DNA of 64,000 nucleotides from Paraburkholderia elongata (GTDB lineage Bacteria; Pseudomonadota; Gammaproteobacteria; Burkholderiales; Burkholderiaceae), in assembly GCF_013177735.1 (NCBI RefSeq), contig NZ_WOEZ01000089.1:1-64000 (forward strand), given 5' to 3'. Positions 8,539-16,845 of this stretch are shown here, piece after piece. How positions within the stretch are numbered: position 1 is the first letter of the stretch; every line of letters starts with the position of its first letter. The translations under genes were made by a program, and so were the position numbers. Below the pieces are notes generated by a model. That model worked only from the letters and a program-made list of their open reading frames with translations, did no database searches and had not been told where the DNA came from.

Positions 8539-10116
8539 ATGCGTTTTCTGCGTTTCCTCAAGATTTTTTTCACGGTCATTCGATTCGGTCTCGACGAGAT
8601 GATGCTCAGCCGCGTCAACGACCGGCGTGTGCGTCTGCTGCTGCGTATCACTACCATCGGTCGTAAGTTCGACGCCCCTCCGGGCGTGCGCTTGCGGCTC
8701 GCGCTCGAAAGCCTCGGGCCGATCTTCGTCAAGTTCGGGCAGGTGCTGTCCACGCGGCGCGATCTGCTACCGGTCGACATCGCCAATGAACTGGCCAAGC
8801 TGCAGGATCAGGTGCCGCCGTTCGATTCGGCGGTGGCGATCGGGCTGGTCGAGAAGTCGCTCGGGGCACCGGTCGACGTGCTGTTCGACGATTTCGAGCG
8901 GGTGCCGGTGGCGAGCGCGTCGATCGCGCAGGTTCACTTTGCGAAGGTGAAAGCAGGGCAGCACGCGGGCAAGGCGGTCGCCGTGAAGGTGCTGCGGCCG
9001 AATATGCTGCCGGTGATCGATTCCGACCTGGCCTTGCTGCGCGACATCGCCGTATGGGCCGAGCGCCTGTGGGCCGACGGCAAGCGCCTCAAGCCGCGCG
9101 AGGTGGTCGCCGAATTCGACAAGTATCTGCACGACGAACTCGATCTGATGCGCGAAGCGGCCAACGGCAGCCAGTTGCGCCGCAACTTCGTCGGACTCGA
9201 TCTGCTGCTGGTGCCGGAGATGTACTGGGAGTTCTGCACGCCCACCGTGCTCGTGATGGAGCGCATGGTCGGCGTGCCGATCAGCCAGGTGGAGACGCTG
9301 CGCGCGGCCGGCGTCGATATTCCGAAGCTGGCGCGCGAAGGCGTCGAGATCTTCTTCACCCAGGTGTTTCGCGACGGCTTTTTTCACGCCGACATGCACC
9401 CGGGCAACATTCAGGTGAGCCTCGACCCGGCGCATTTCGGCCGTTATATCGCGCTCGACTTCGGCATCATCGGTGCGCTGTCGGACTTTGATAAAAACTA
9501 CCTCGCGCAGAACTTCCTCGCTTTCTTTAAGCGTGACTACCATCGCGTCGCCACCCTGCATCTGGAGTCGGGCTGGGTGCCGCCTACGACTCGGGTCGAA
9601 GAACTGGAAAGCGCGATCCGCGCGGTTTGCGAGCCGTATTTCGACCGCGCGTTGAAGGATATTTCGCTGGGCCAGGTGTTGATGCGCCTGTTCTCGACCT
9701 CGCGCCGCTTCAATGTGGAAATCCAGCCGCAACTGGTGCTGCTGCAAAAAACCATGCTGAACGTGGAAGGGCTCGGCCGCTCGCTCGATCCTGAACTGGA
9801 CTTGTGGAAGACGGCCAAGCCCTATCTCGAACGCTGGATGAACGAGCAGATTGGTCTGCGCGGTTGGTTCGAGCGGCTGAAGATCGAGGCGCCGCAGTGG
9901 AGCAAGACGCTGCCGCAGTTGCCGCGCCTGATCCATCACGTGCTGGCTGAGCGTCACGACAACACCCGCGGCGCGAACGACGACATGATTCGCCAGATTC
10001 TGCTCGAGCAGAAGCGCACCAATCGGTTGCTGCAAGGGCTGTTGCTGTTCGGCGTGGCGGTCGGTGTCGGCGCGGTGCTGGCGCGGGCGTTTATGGCGTT
10101 CGCCTACGGCGGATGA
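8539..10116 (+). CDS. ubiB: ubiquinone biosynthesis regulatory kinase-like protein UbiB
   Basis: This 525-residue ABC1/ADCK-family atypical kinase or ATPase is needed for ubiquinone synthesis at the membrane. Visible motifs are the family-specific KxGQ (VKFGQVLSTRRDLLP, about residue 65), the Ala-rich loop SASIAQVHFA, the VAVKVLRP lysine, DMHPGNI (about 285) and LDFGIIG (about 307). One or two C-terminal membrane segments (LLQGLLLFGVAVGVGAVLAR) anchor it. The start is 15 bases after ubiJ. Its stop overlaps a possible ATG of the next gene. Confidence 0.96.
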   Translation: MRFLRFLKIFFTVIRFGLDEMMLSRVNDRRVRLLLRITTIGRKFDAPPGVRLRLALESLGPIFVKFGQVLSTRRDLLPVDIANELAKLQDQVPPFDSAVAIGLVEKSLGAPVDVLFDDFERVPVASASIAQVHFAKVKAGQHAGKAVAVKVLRPNMLPVIDSDLALLRDIAVWAERLWADGKRLKPREVVAEFDKYLHDELDLMREAANGSQLRRNFVGLDLLLVPEMYWEFCTPTVLVMERMVGVPISQVETLRAAGVDIPKLAREGVEIFFTQVFRDGFFHADMHPGNIQVSLDPAHFGRYIALDFGIIGALSDFDKNYLAQNFLAFFKRDYHRVATLHLESGWVPPTTRVEELESAIRAVCEPYFDRALKDISLGQVLMRLFSTSRRFNVEIQPQLVLLQKTMLNVEGLGRSLDPELDLWKTAKPYLERWMNEQIGLRGWFERLKIEAPQWSKTLPQLPRLIHHVLAERHDNTRGANDDMIRQILLEQKRTNRLLQGLLLFGVAVGVGAVLARAFMAFAYGG

Positions 10117-10145
10117 ATCCGATCCTGATCCATGCGAGGCACCAT

Positions 10146-10769
10146 ATGAGTGACCCGACCGAGCCTTCCATGCCCGACTTTGCGACCCGCGATCCAAACT
10201 CGCCCGAGTTCTGGGACGAACGCTTCGAGCGCCATTTCACGCCGTGGGATCAGGCCGGCGTGCCGGCGGCGTTCCAGTCATTCGCCGAGCGCCATCGCGA
10301 CGCTGCGGTACTGATTCCGGGTTGTGGCAGTGCCTACGAAGCCCTATGGCTAGCGCAGCAAGGCAATCCAGTCCGAGCGATCGATTTCTCGCCGGCCGCC
10401 GTAGCGGCAGCGCACAAGCAATTGGGTCCGCAGCATGCGCAACTGGTCGAGCAGGCTGACTTCTTCACTTACGAACCGCCGTTCACGCCGGCATGGATCT
10501 ACGAGCGCGCGTTCTTTTGCGCGCTGCCGTCGGCGCGCCGTGCAGACTACGCGCAACGGATGGCCGAGTTGTTGCCAGCTGGCGCGTTGCTGGCGGGTTT
10601 CTTTTTCATCGGCGCGACGCCGAAAGGGCCCCCGTTCGGCGTCGAGCGCGCTGAACTCGACGCGTTGCTCATGCCGCACTTCGATCTGATCGAAGATGAA
10701 GCCGTGAACGACTCGATTCCTGTCTTTGCCGGCCACGAGCGCTGGATGAGCTGGCGCCGTCGTGCTTGA
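10146..10769 (+). CDS. TPMT-family SAM-dependent methyltransferase
   Basis: This 207-residue protein resembles thiopurine S-methyltransferases and related thiol or halide methyltransferases: FWDERFERHFTPWDQAGVP, the SAM-binding VLIPGCGSAYEALWLA, and FFCALPSARRADYAQRMAELLPAG. The natural substrate is unknown. The ATG at 10146 is chosen because GCGAGG stands seven bases upstream; an alternative ATG at 10113 overlaps the ubiB stop (ATGA) and would add 11 residues. Translational coupling with ubiB is possible either way. Confidence 0.85.
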   Translation: MSDPTEPSMPDFATRDPNSPEFWDERFERHFTPWDQAGVPAAFQSFAERHRDAAVLIPGCGSAYEALWLAQQGNPVRAIDFSPAAVAAAHKQLGPQHAQLVEQADFFTYEPPFTPAWIYERAFFCALPSARRADYAQRMAELLPAGALLAGFFFIGATPKGPPFGVERAELDALLMPHFDLIEDEAVNDSIPVFAGHERWMSWRRRA

Positions 10770-10776
10770 GCGCGTC

Positions 10777-10797
10777 GCCGCCGCGTTTGACGGCGGC
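10777..10797. other. hairpin after the methyltransferase gene
   Basis: Arms GCCGCCG (10777-10783) and CGGCGGC (10791-10797) enclose a 7-base loop just after the stop. There is no T-run, so it may stabilise the 3' end or aid termination rather than act alone. Confidence 0.35.
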
Positions 10798-10899
10798 TCG
10801 GGCCACACTTGATTCGATAACGGCCGCCCCCATTTAGGTGGGCGTCGGCTGTGCCTGGCGCTTGTCCCCGAAATTCGCGGGTGACTAGCCATATGCGGC

Positions 10900-10905
10900 T
10901 ATAAT
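10900..10905 (+). promoter_or_regulatory. -10 box TATAAT upstream of the FmdB gene
   Basis: This is a perfect sigma-70 -10 hexamer 45 bases before the ATG at 10951, in a 181-base gap. No clear -35 was found at 16-18 bases. It is a plausible promoter for the FmdB–DUF502–aspS run. Confidence 0.5.
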
Positions 10906-10950
10906 TCAAGGCTTTGCAAGCGTTTACAAGATTTCAGTAGGGAAAAGTTC

Positions 10951-11352
10951 ATGCCGATCTACGCTTATCGTTGCGAGTCATGCGGCTTCGGGAAGGACGT
11001 GCTTCAGAAGATGAGCGACCCCCAGTTGACGCAGTGTCCCGAGTGCGGGAAAGACACATTTCGCAAGCAGGTGACTGCCGCCGGTTTCCAGTTGAAGGGC
11101 TCCGGCTGGTATGTGACCGATTTCCGCGGCGGTAACAGCGGCGCGAGCGCGCCGGCCAAGCCCGACGCGAATGGCGACTCGAATGCGAATTCGGGCGAAA
11201 ACGCCGCAGCCGGGAATAACGGCGCAGCGCAATCCGACACGGCTTCGGCCAACGGCACGGCCGCCGCCGCTTCATCGGGCGCAGCCGCAACGCCCGCCGC
11301 ACCCGCCGCACCCGCCGCATCGGCGAGTTCGAGCGGTTCCGGCAGCGCCTAG
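10951..11352 (+). CDS. FmdB family zinc ribbon protein
   Basis: This 133-residue protein starts with the FmdB zinc ribbon (MPIYAYRCESCG...TQCPECGKDTF). Its four cysteines are C8, C11, C29 and C32, and the FKGSGWY-like element (LKGSGWYVTDF) follows. The remaining half is a low-complexity Ala/Asn/Gly/Ser/Pro tail with repeated AAP units and is probably disordered. FmdB proteins were named from a regulator of formamidase genes, but most are of unknown function. It is followed by DUF502 and aspS, a conserved order in this group. Confidence 0.88.
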   Translation: MPIYAYRCESCGFGKDVLQKMSDPQLTQCPECGKDTFRKQVTAAGFQLKGSGWYVTDFRGGNSGASAPAKPDANGDSNANSGENAAAGNNGAAQSDTASANGTAAAASSGAAATPAAPAAPAASASSSGSGSA

Positions 11353-11427
11353 TGGGACTGCCGCCCTCAGGGGCGGCGCACACGCCGCGCGTCGGGTATC
11401 GGCTCGCGCGGCTTTCTGGCGGTACAC

Positions 11428-12084
11428 ATGACGACGAAAAAAACGACGCTCAAATCGGTGTTCCTGACTGGCCTGCTGGTGCTGGTGCCTCTGGCTATCA
11501 CATTGTGGGTGCTCGGCCTGATCATCGGCACGATGGACCAGACGCTGTTGCTGCTGCCGACCTCATGGCAGCCGGAGCGCGCGCTCGGCTTCCGTTTGCC
11601 GGGCCTCGGCGCGGTGCTGACGCTGGCGTTCATCTTTGTCGTCGGGCTGTTGACGCAAAATTTCATCGGGCAGAAGCTCGTGAAGTGGTGGGAAGTCGTG
11701 GTCGCTCACATTCCGGTGGTCGGCCCGCTCTACACCAGCGTCAAACAGGTATCGGACACCTTGTTGTCGAGCAGCGGCAATGCGTTTCGCAAGGCGCTGC
11801 TGATCGAGTACCCGCGCCGCGGTTCCTATACGATTGCGTTTCTGACCGGCATTCCGGGCGGCGACGTGGTCAACCACCTGAAAGAAGATTACGTCAGCGT
11901 GTATGTGCCGACTACGCCGAACCCAACGTCCGGCTTCTTCCTGATGGTGCCCAAGAGCGAAGTGATCGAACTCGACATGACGGTCGACGCTGCGCTCAAG
12001 TACATCGTCTCGATGGGCGTCGTGGCGCCGTCCGCGCCGCCGGCGCCGGTAGTGCGCCGCACGACAGTCGAGCCTCCGCTGTAA
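11428..12084 (+). CDS. DUF502 inner-membrane protein
   Basis: This 218-residue protein has two N-terminal transmembrane segments (SVFLTGLLVLVPLAITLWVL, about 9-30, and AVLTLAFIFVVGLLTQ, about 55-75). A conserved soluble domain follows with IPVVGPLYTSVKQVSDTL and a VPTTPNPTSGFFLMVPKSEV motif typical of DUF502. Its function is unknown; the family is widespread in bacteria and some plants. The ATG at 11428 is not preceded by a strong ribosome-binding site. It lies 76 bases after the FmdB gene and 76 bases before aspS. Confidence 0.9.
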   Translation: MTTKKTTLKSVFLTGLLVLVPLAITLWVLGLIIGTMDQTLLLLPTSWQPERALGFRLPGLGAVLTLAFIFVVGLLTQNFIGQKLVKWWEVVVAHIPVVGPLYTSVKQVSDTLLSSSGNAFRKALLIEYPRRGSYTIAFLTGIPGGDVVNHLKEDYVSVYVPTTPNPTSGFFLMVPKSEVIELDMTVDAALKYIVSMGVVAPSAPPAPVVRRTTVEPPL

Positions 12085-12160
12085 TGCCGGTGCGCAGCGT
12101 TTCAAGCCGTGTTTGATTGCTGCGCGCGGTTCAACCAATGCAAAACGAAAGACAAACATC

Positions 12161-13960
12161 ATGTCGATGAGATCTGAATACTGCGGTCTGGTGACCGAAG
12201 AACTGCTGGGCCAAACCGTCTCGCTGTGTGGCTGGGTAAGCCGCCGCCGCGACCATGGCGGCGTCATCTTCATCGACCTGCGCGACCGCGAAGGCCTCGT
12301 TCAGGTCGTCTGCGATCCGGATCGCGCTGAGATGTTCAAGACGGCCGAAGGCGTCCGGAACGAGTTCTGCCTGCAGATCAAGGGCGTGGTTCGCGCCCGC
12401 CCGGAAGGCACGACGAATGCCTCACTGAAGAGCGGCAAGATCGAAGTGCTGTGCCACGAGCTGATCGTGCTGAACGCGTCGATCACGCCGCCGTTCCAGC
12501 TCGACGACGACAACCTGTCGGAAACCACGCGTCTTACGCACCGTGTGCTCGACCTGCGTCGTCCGCAGATGCAGCACAACCTGCGTCTGCGTTACCGCGT
12601 TGCGATCGAAGTGCGCAAGTACCTGGACTCGCTGGGCTTCATCGACATCGAAACGCCGATGCTCACCAAGAGCACGCCGGAAGGCGCGCGCGATTACCTC
12701 GTGCCGTCGCGTACCAACCCGGGTCAGTTCTTCGCGCTGCCGCAGTCGCCGCAACTGTTCAAGCAGTTGTTGATGGTCGCTAACTTCGATCGCTACTACC
12801 AGATCGTCAAGTGCTTCCGCGACGAAGACCTGCGCGCCGACCGTCAGCCGGAATTCACGCAGATCGACTGTGAAACCTCGTTCCTGTCGGAACAGGAAAT
12901 CCGCGATCTGTTCGAGGCGATGATCCGTCACGTGTTCAAGGAAACGATCGGCGTTTCGCTGGACGAGAAATTCCCGGTCATGCTGTATTCGGAAGCCATG
13001 CGCCGCTTCGGTTCGGACAAGCCCGACCTGCGTGTGAAGCTCGAATTCACGGACCTGACGGATGCAGTGAAGGACGTCGACTTCAAGGTGTTCAGCACGC
13101 CGGCCAACACGAAAGATGGCCGCGTCGCGGCGATCCGCGTACCGAAGGGCGGCGAGCTCTCGCGTGGCGATATCGACAGCTACACGGAATTCGTGCGCAT
13201 CTACGGCGCGAAGGGCCTGGCGTGGATCAAGGTCAACGAAGTGGCGAAGGGCCGTGATGGTCTGCAAAGCCCGATCGTCAAGAACCTGCACGACGAAGCG
13301 GTCAAGGCAATCATCGAGCGCACCGGCGCGCAAGACGGCGACATCATTTTCTTCGCGGCGGATCGCGCGAAGGTGGTGAACGACAGCCTGGGCGCGCTGC
13401 GTCTGAAGATCGGTCATTCGGAATTCGGCAAGGCCAACGGTCTGGTCGAATCTGGCTGGAAGCCGCTGTGGGTGGTCGACTTCCCGATGTTCGAGTATGA
13501 CGAGGAAGACAACCGCTACGTCGCCGCGCATCACCCGTTCACGAGCCCGAAGGACGAGCACCTCGAGTATCTGGAAACGGATCCGGCGCGCTGTCTCGCC
13601 AAGGCCTACGATATGGTGCTGAACGGCTGGGAAATCGGCGGCGGTTCGGTGCGTATCCACCGTGAAGAAGTGCAGAGCAAGGTGTTCCGCGCGTTGAAGA
13701 TCGGCGCGGAAGAAGCGCAAGCCAAGTTCGGCTTCCTGCTCGACGCGCTGCAATACGGCGCGCCGCCGCACGGCGGTATCGCATTCGGTCTGGACCGCAT
13801 CGTCACGATGATGGCCGGTGCCGATTCGATTCGCGACGTGATCGCGTTCCCGAAGACGCAGCGCGCGCAGTGTCTGCTCACGCAGGCGCCGAGCGAAGTG
13901 GACGAGCGCCAGTTGCGCGAGTTGCACATCCGCCTGCGTCAGCCGGAACCGAAGGTCTAA
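12161..13960 (+). CDS. aspS: aspartyl-tRNA synthetase
   Basis: This 599-residue bacterial-type class II synthetase charges tRNA with aspartate. It has the N-terminal OB anticodon-binding domain (LCGWVSRRRDHGGVIFIDLRDR), motif 2 (FRDEDLRADRQPEFTQID), the bacterial GAD insertion domain in the middle, and motif 3 (GGIAFGLDRIVTMM). Whether it also charges tRNA-Asn cannot be decided here. The start at 12161 (MSMRSEYCG) matches the family; the open frame extends 16 codons further upstream without support. A 20-bp-stem terminator follows. Confidence 0.97.
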   Translation: MSMRSEYCGLVTEELLGQTVSLCGWVSRRRDHGGVIFIDLRDREGLVQVVCDPDRAEMFKTAEGVRNEFCLQIKGVVRARPEGTTNASLKSGKIEVLCHELIVLNASITPPFQLDDDNLSETTRLTHRVLDLRRPQMQHNLRLRYRVAIEVRKYLDSLGFIDIETPMLTKSTPEGARDYLVPSRTNPGQFFALPQSPQLFKQLLMVANFDRYYQIVKCFRDEDLRADRQPEFTQIDCETSFLSEQEIRDLFEAMIRHVFKETIGVSLDEKFPVMLYSEAMRRFGSDKPDLRVKLEFTDLTDAVKDVDFKVFSTPANTKDGRVAAIRVPKGGELSRGDIDSYTEFVRIYGAKGLAWIKVNEVAKGRDGLQSPIVKNLHDEAVKAIIERTGAQDGDIIFFAADRAKVVNDSLGALRLKIGHSEFGKANGLVESGWKPLWVVDFPMFEYDEEDNRYVAAHHPFTSPKDEHLEYLETDPARCLAKAYDMVLNGWEIGGGSVRIHREEVQSKVFRALKIGAEEAQAKFGFLLDALQYGAPPHGGIAFGLDRIVTMMAGADSIRDVIAFPKTQRAQCLLTQAPSEVDERQLRELHIRLRQPEPKV

Positions 13961-14022
13961 GCTGAGCCGAACTCGGGCGGCCTGAAGACCGGCGGTCCGA
14001 GTGGGACGAAGAAGCGAACGAA

Positions 14023-14067
14023 GCAAAAAACGAAAAAGGCGCGTGATGCGCCTTTTTCGTTTTTTGC
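14023..14067. terminator. bidirectional terminator after aspS
   Basis: A perfect 20-bp stem (14023-14042 and 14048-14067) closes on a 5-base GTGAT loop. The GC core GGCGC is flanked by A-runs on the left arm and T-runs on the right, so it reads as a terminator on both strands. It ends the aspS transcript and means nudB at 14166 probably needs its own promoter. Confidence 0.9.
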
Positions 14068-14165
14068 GTTACAGTCGAAGCAACCGGTCTCGACCGCTTA
14101 TCGGACCACCCAACGGACCGCTCACCGACATGTACCGCGCAAGCGTTGCGCCCAGTTTTTACGCC

Positions 14166-14666
14166 ATGCCGAAACCGCCGAAGATCCCGCAATCCGTACT
14201 CGTCGTCATCCATACGCCCTCGCTCGACGTGCTGTTGATCCGGCGTGCCGATCACGCAGATTTCTGGCAATCGGTGACCGGTTCGAAAGACCAGCTCGAC
14301 GAACCCTTCATCGAGACAGCGACTCGCGAAGTGGCCGAGGAAACCGGCATCGTGGTCGGCAGTCAGCTGGTGCCGCAAAGCGCGCTGTTCGACTGGCAGT
14401 ACTCGATCGAATATGAAATCTACCCCCAGTTCCGGCATCGCTATGCCGAGGGCGTGATCCACAACACCGAGCATTGGTTCAGCCTGGAAGTGCCCGAGCA
14501 GCTCGAAGTGACGCTCGCGCCGCGCGAGCACACCGCGTTTCTGTGGCTGCCCTATGAAGAGGCGGCCTCACGCTGCTTTTCGTCGTCGAATGCCGACGCG
14601 ATCCTGCAATTGCCGAAGCGGCTCGCTGGACGCCTGAATGGCCAGTCCGAGGAGCGTGCCCGGTGA
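14166..14666 (+). CDS. nudB: dihydroneopterin triphosphate diphosphatase (Nudix)
   Basis: This 166-residue Nudix hydrolase has the box GSKDQLDEPF...TREVAEETG (about residues 39-61). In the NudB family the enzyme removes pyrophosphate from dihydroneopterin triphosphate in folate synthesis. The start MPKPPKIPQSVLVVIH fits NudB; longer in-frame starts are possible (ATG at 14130) but lack family support. The downstream clsB start overlaps the nudB stop (GTGA), so the two are translationally coupled. Folate function is inferred from similarity. Confidence 0.88.
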   Translation: MPKPPKIPQSVLVVIHTPSLDVLLIRRADHADFWQSVTGSKDQLDEPFIETATREVAEETGIVVGSQLVPQSALFDWQYSIEYEIYPQFRHRYAEGVIHNTEHWFSLEVPEQLEVTLAPREHTAFLWLPYEEAASRCFSSSNADAILQLPKRLAGRLNGQSEERAR

Positions 14667-15922
14667 GCATAGGTGGCGCGCGCCGTTTCGCGCGACTCCG
14701 GCAATCGCTGCTCGGCCGCCGCTACTGGCAGCGCTACCGCTTCACCAGCGGCAACGACGTCAAGCTGCTGCGTTCCGGCGACGAGTTCTTTGCCGCGCTG
14801 ATCGAACGCATCGACGCGGCACGGAGCGACGTGGTTCTCGAAACCTATATCTTGTCTGACGACAGCGCAGGTCAGGCCGTCGGCGCGGCGTTGCTGCGCG
14901 CAGCCTCGCGCGGCGTGAAGGTGCGCGTGATTACCGACGGCATCGGCACCGAGCGCCTCGCAATGTTCAGCGAATGGCCACTCGCCGGCATCGATCATCG
15001 TATCTACAACCCGCATCTGTTCGGCCGCTTCGGCTTCTCGCGTACGCACCGCAAGATCGCGGTGGTGGACGATCAGTTCGGCTACTGCGGCGGCATCAAC
15101 ATCGTCGACGATTACGAGAACAACGGCGAGAAGCTGCCTTACCGGCGCTGGGATTTCGCGGTGGAATTGCACGGGCCGGTGGTCGCCGATATCCGCCAGG
15201 CGTTCGAGGTGCAATGGCGGCGGATCCGTCTCGGGCATCGGCCTCTTGACTCGCTCGAGCCTGATCTCGGGCCGAAGGCCATGGCGTCGCTCGGCACGCT
15301 GCGCCGCCGGCGCCGCAATCGCAATGAGGCCCTCTGGGCCGGCGGGCTGCCATGCGTGGCCTTCGTCGCACGCGACAACCTGATCAACCGCCGCGCCATT
15401 GAAAAGGCGTATCTGACCGCGATCGGCCAGGCGCGCAGCGAAGTGCTGCTGGCCAATCCGTACTTCATGCCGGGCCGCAAGCTGCGGCGCGCGCTGGTGT
15501 TCGCGGCGCGGCGCGGCGTCGACGTGAAGCTCATCATCGGGCGCAAGGAGTTCAAGGCGCTCGATTACGCCGTGCCGTTCCTGTATCGTGCTCTGCTCAA
15601 AGCCGGCGTGCAGATCGCCGAGTACGAGAAAACCCTGCTACACGGCAAGGTCGCGGTGGTGGATTCGAGCTGGGGGACAGTCGGTTCGTCGAACCTCGAC
15701 GCGTTGAGCCTGATGCTCAACAACGAAGCCAACGTGGTGCTGGTGAACGACCCGTCGCTCGACGCGCTGCGCGATGCGATCCTCGCCGCGTTCAAGGAGT
15801 CGCGCCGGATCGACGAGGCGCGCTATGATGCCCGTCCGGCGGGCGAGCGCTTGCTCAACTGGCTTGCCTACACGACCTATCGGGTCGTCATGAAGCTATT
15901 AACGGTGGGTGGCTATGACTAG
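14663..15922 (+). CDS. clsB: cardiolipin synthase B, phospholipase D family
   Basis: This 419-residue PLD-superfamily enzyme has two HKD motifs: HRKIAVVDDQFGYCGGIN near 129 and HGKVAVVDSSWGTVGSSN near 327. It lacks N-terminal membrane segments, which fits ClsB rather than ClsA; ClsB makes cardiolipin from phosphatidylglycerol. It starts with GTG at 14663, overlapping the nudB stop, with GAGGAGCG upstream. The C-terminus ends in a hydrophobic stretch (LLNWLAYTTYRVVMKLL). Confidence 0.92.
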   Translation: MSIGGARRFARLRQSLLGRRYWQRYRFTSGNDVKLLRSGDEFFAALIERIDAARSDVVLETYILSDDSAGQAVGAALLRAASRGVKVRVITDGIGTERLAMFSEWPLAGIDHRIYNPHLFGRFGFSRTHRKIAVVDDQFGYCGGINIVDDYENNGEKLPYRRWDFAVELHGPVVADIRQAFEVQWRRIRLGHRPLDSLEPDLGPKAMASLGTLRRRRRNRNEALWAGGLPCVAFVARDNLINRRAIEKAYLTAIGQARSEVLLANPYFMPGRKLRRALVFAARRGVDVKLIIGRKEFKALDYAVPFLYRALLKAGVQIAEYEKTLLHGKVAVVDSSWGTVGSSNLDALSLMLNNEANVVLVNDPSLDALRDAILAAFKESRRIDEARYDARPAGERLLNWLAYTTYRVVMKLLTVGGYD

Positions 15923-16043
15923 CTCATCGGCACCTCGCACATAACCGCAAGGGCGCAGCGTCAATGAAAGGGACAAAAGAAGGCAAACGCCTCTAAAAAA
16001 TCTGATTCCTCTGATTGACGGATGCCGCAGAATTGAAACCGGG

Positions 16044-16061
16044 TTAGAAACCGGTTTCTAA
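16044..16061. promoter_or_regulatory. 18-bp perfect palindrome TTAGAAACCGGTTTCTAA, probable TetR operator
   Basis: The palindrome is perfect over 18 bases and lies 87 bases before the TetR gene at 16149. A TTGAAA (16033-16038) and a TCTAAT (16057-16062), 18 bases apart, look like a promoter, and the palindrome covers its spacer and -10 box. This is the standard geometry of autorepression. It probably also controls the beta-oxidation genes downstream. Confidence 0.7.
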
Positions 16062-16148
16062 TAAAGTCCTTGTTTCGCGGACGGCAGCACTCAATAATAG
16101 TACGGCCGTTCGATTTTCTTTCGGTCACATTAGAACGGTAAAAAAGCT

Positions 16149-16748
16149 ATGCGAAAAGGCGAACAAACACGAGTCGCGATTCTCGAAGCAGCACTTGATC
16201 TGGCAAGCCGCGACGGACTGGAAGGTCTGACGATTGGGCTGCTGGCCGAGCGCATGCAGATGAGCAAAAGCGGTGTGTTCGCGCATTTCGGCTCGCGCGA
16301 GGATTTGCAGGTTGAAGTCGTGCGCGAATATCACCGTCGTTTCGAAGACGAGGTGTTTTTCCCGAGTTTGCGTGAGCCTCGTGGATTGCCGCGCTTGCGC
16401 GCGATGATCTCCCGCTGGATTGAGAAACGTATTCAGGAAGTCACCACTGGGTGCATCTACATCAGTGGCGCGGTCGAGTATGACGACCGCGGGGACAACC
16501 CGGTGCGCGAGCAGCTGGTGTCGAGCGTGACGATCTGGCGTGCGGCGCTCACGCGTGCAATTTCGCAGGCGATGGAAGAAGGGCATCTGCGAGCCGATAC
16601 CGATCCGCAGCTGATGCTGTTCGAACTGTACAGCTTCACGCTCGGTCTGCATCACGACGCGCGCTTCCTGCACTTGCCGGATGCGGTGCGTCTTACGTGG
16701 GCCGCGCTGGAAAAATTGATTGTTTCGTATCAGAGCGAAAGCCGTTAG
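16149..16748 (+). CDS. TetR family transcriptional regulator
   Basis: This 199-residue protein has an N-terminal TetR helix-turn-helix (TRVAILEAALDLASRDGLEGLTIGLLAERMQMSKSGVFAHFGS; recognition helix about residues 33-43). The C-terminal ligand-binding domain has the TetR_C style WRAALTRAISQAMEEGHL. It sits directly upstream of an acyl-CoA dehydrogenase–FadN–thiolase operon, so an acyl-CoA or fatty acid effector is likely by analogy with other fatty-acid TetR regulators. A perfect palindrome at 16044-16061 in its promoter suggests autoregulation. Confidence 0.9.
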   Translation: MRKGEQTRVAILEAALDLASRDGLEGLTIGLLAERMQMSKSGVFAHFGSREDLQVEVVREYHRRFEDEVFFPSLREPRGLPRLRAMISRWIEKRIQEVTTGCIYISGAVEYDDRGDNPVREQLVSSVTIWRAALTRAISQAMEEGHLRADTDPQLMLFELYSFTLGLHHDARFLHLPDAVRLTWAALEKLIVSYQSESR

Positions 16749-16845
16749 CAAGGCCGTCGAACTTAAACAGATTCAGCGGCGCTGAAAGTCCGTTTCCACG
16801 GACCGAGCTAACAGCCTGGCTCCTTGTCAAACTTTGGAGAGAGTC

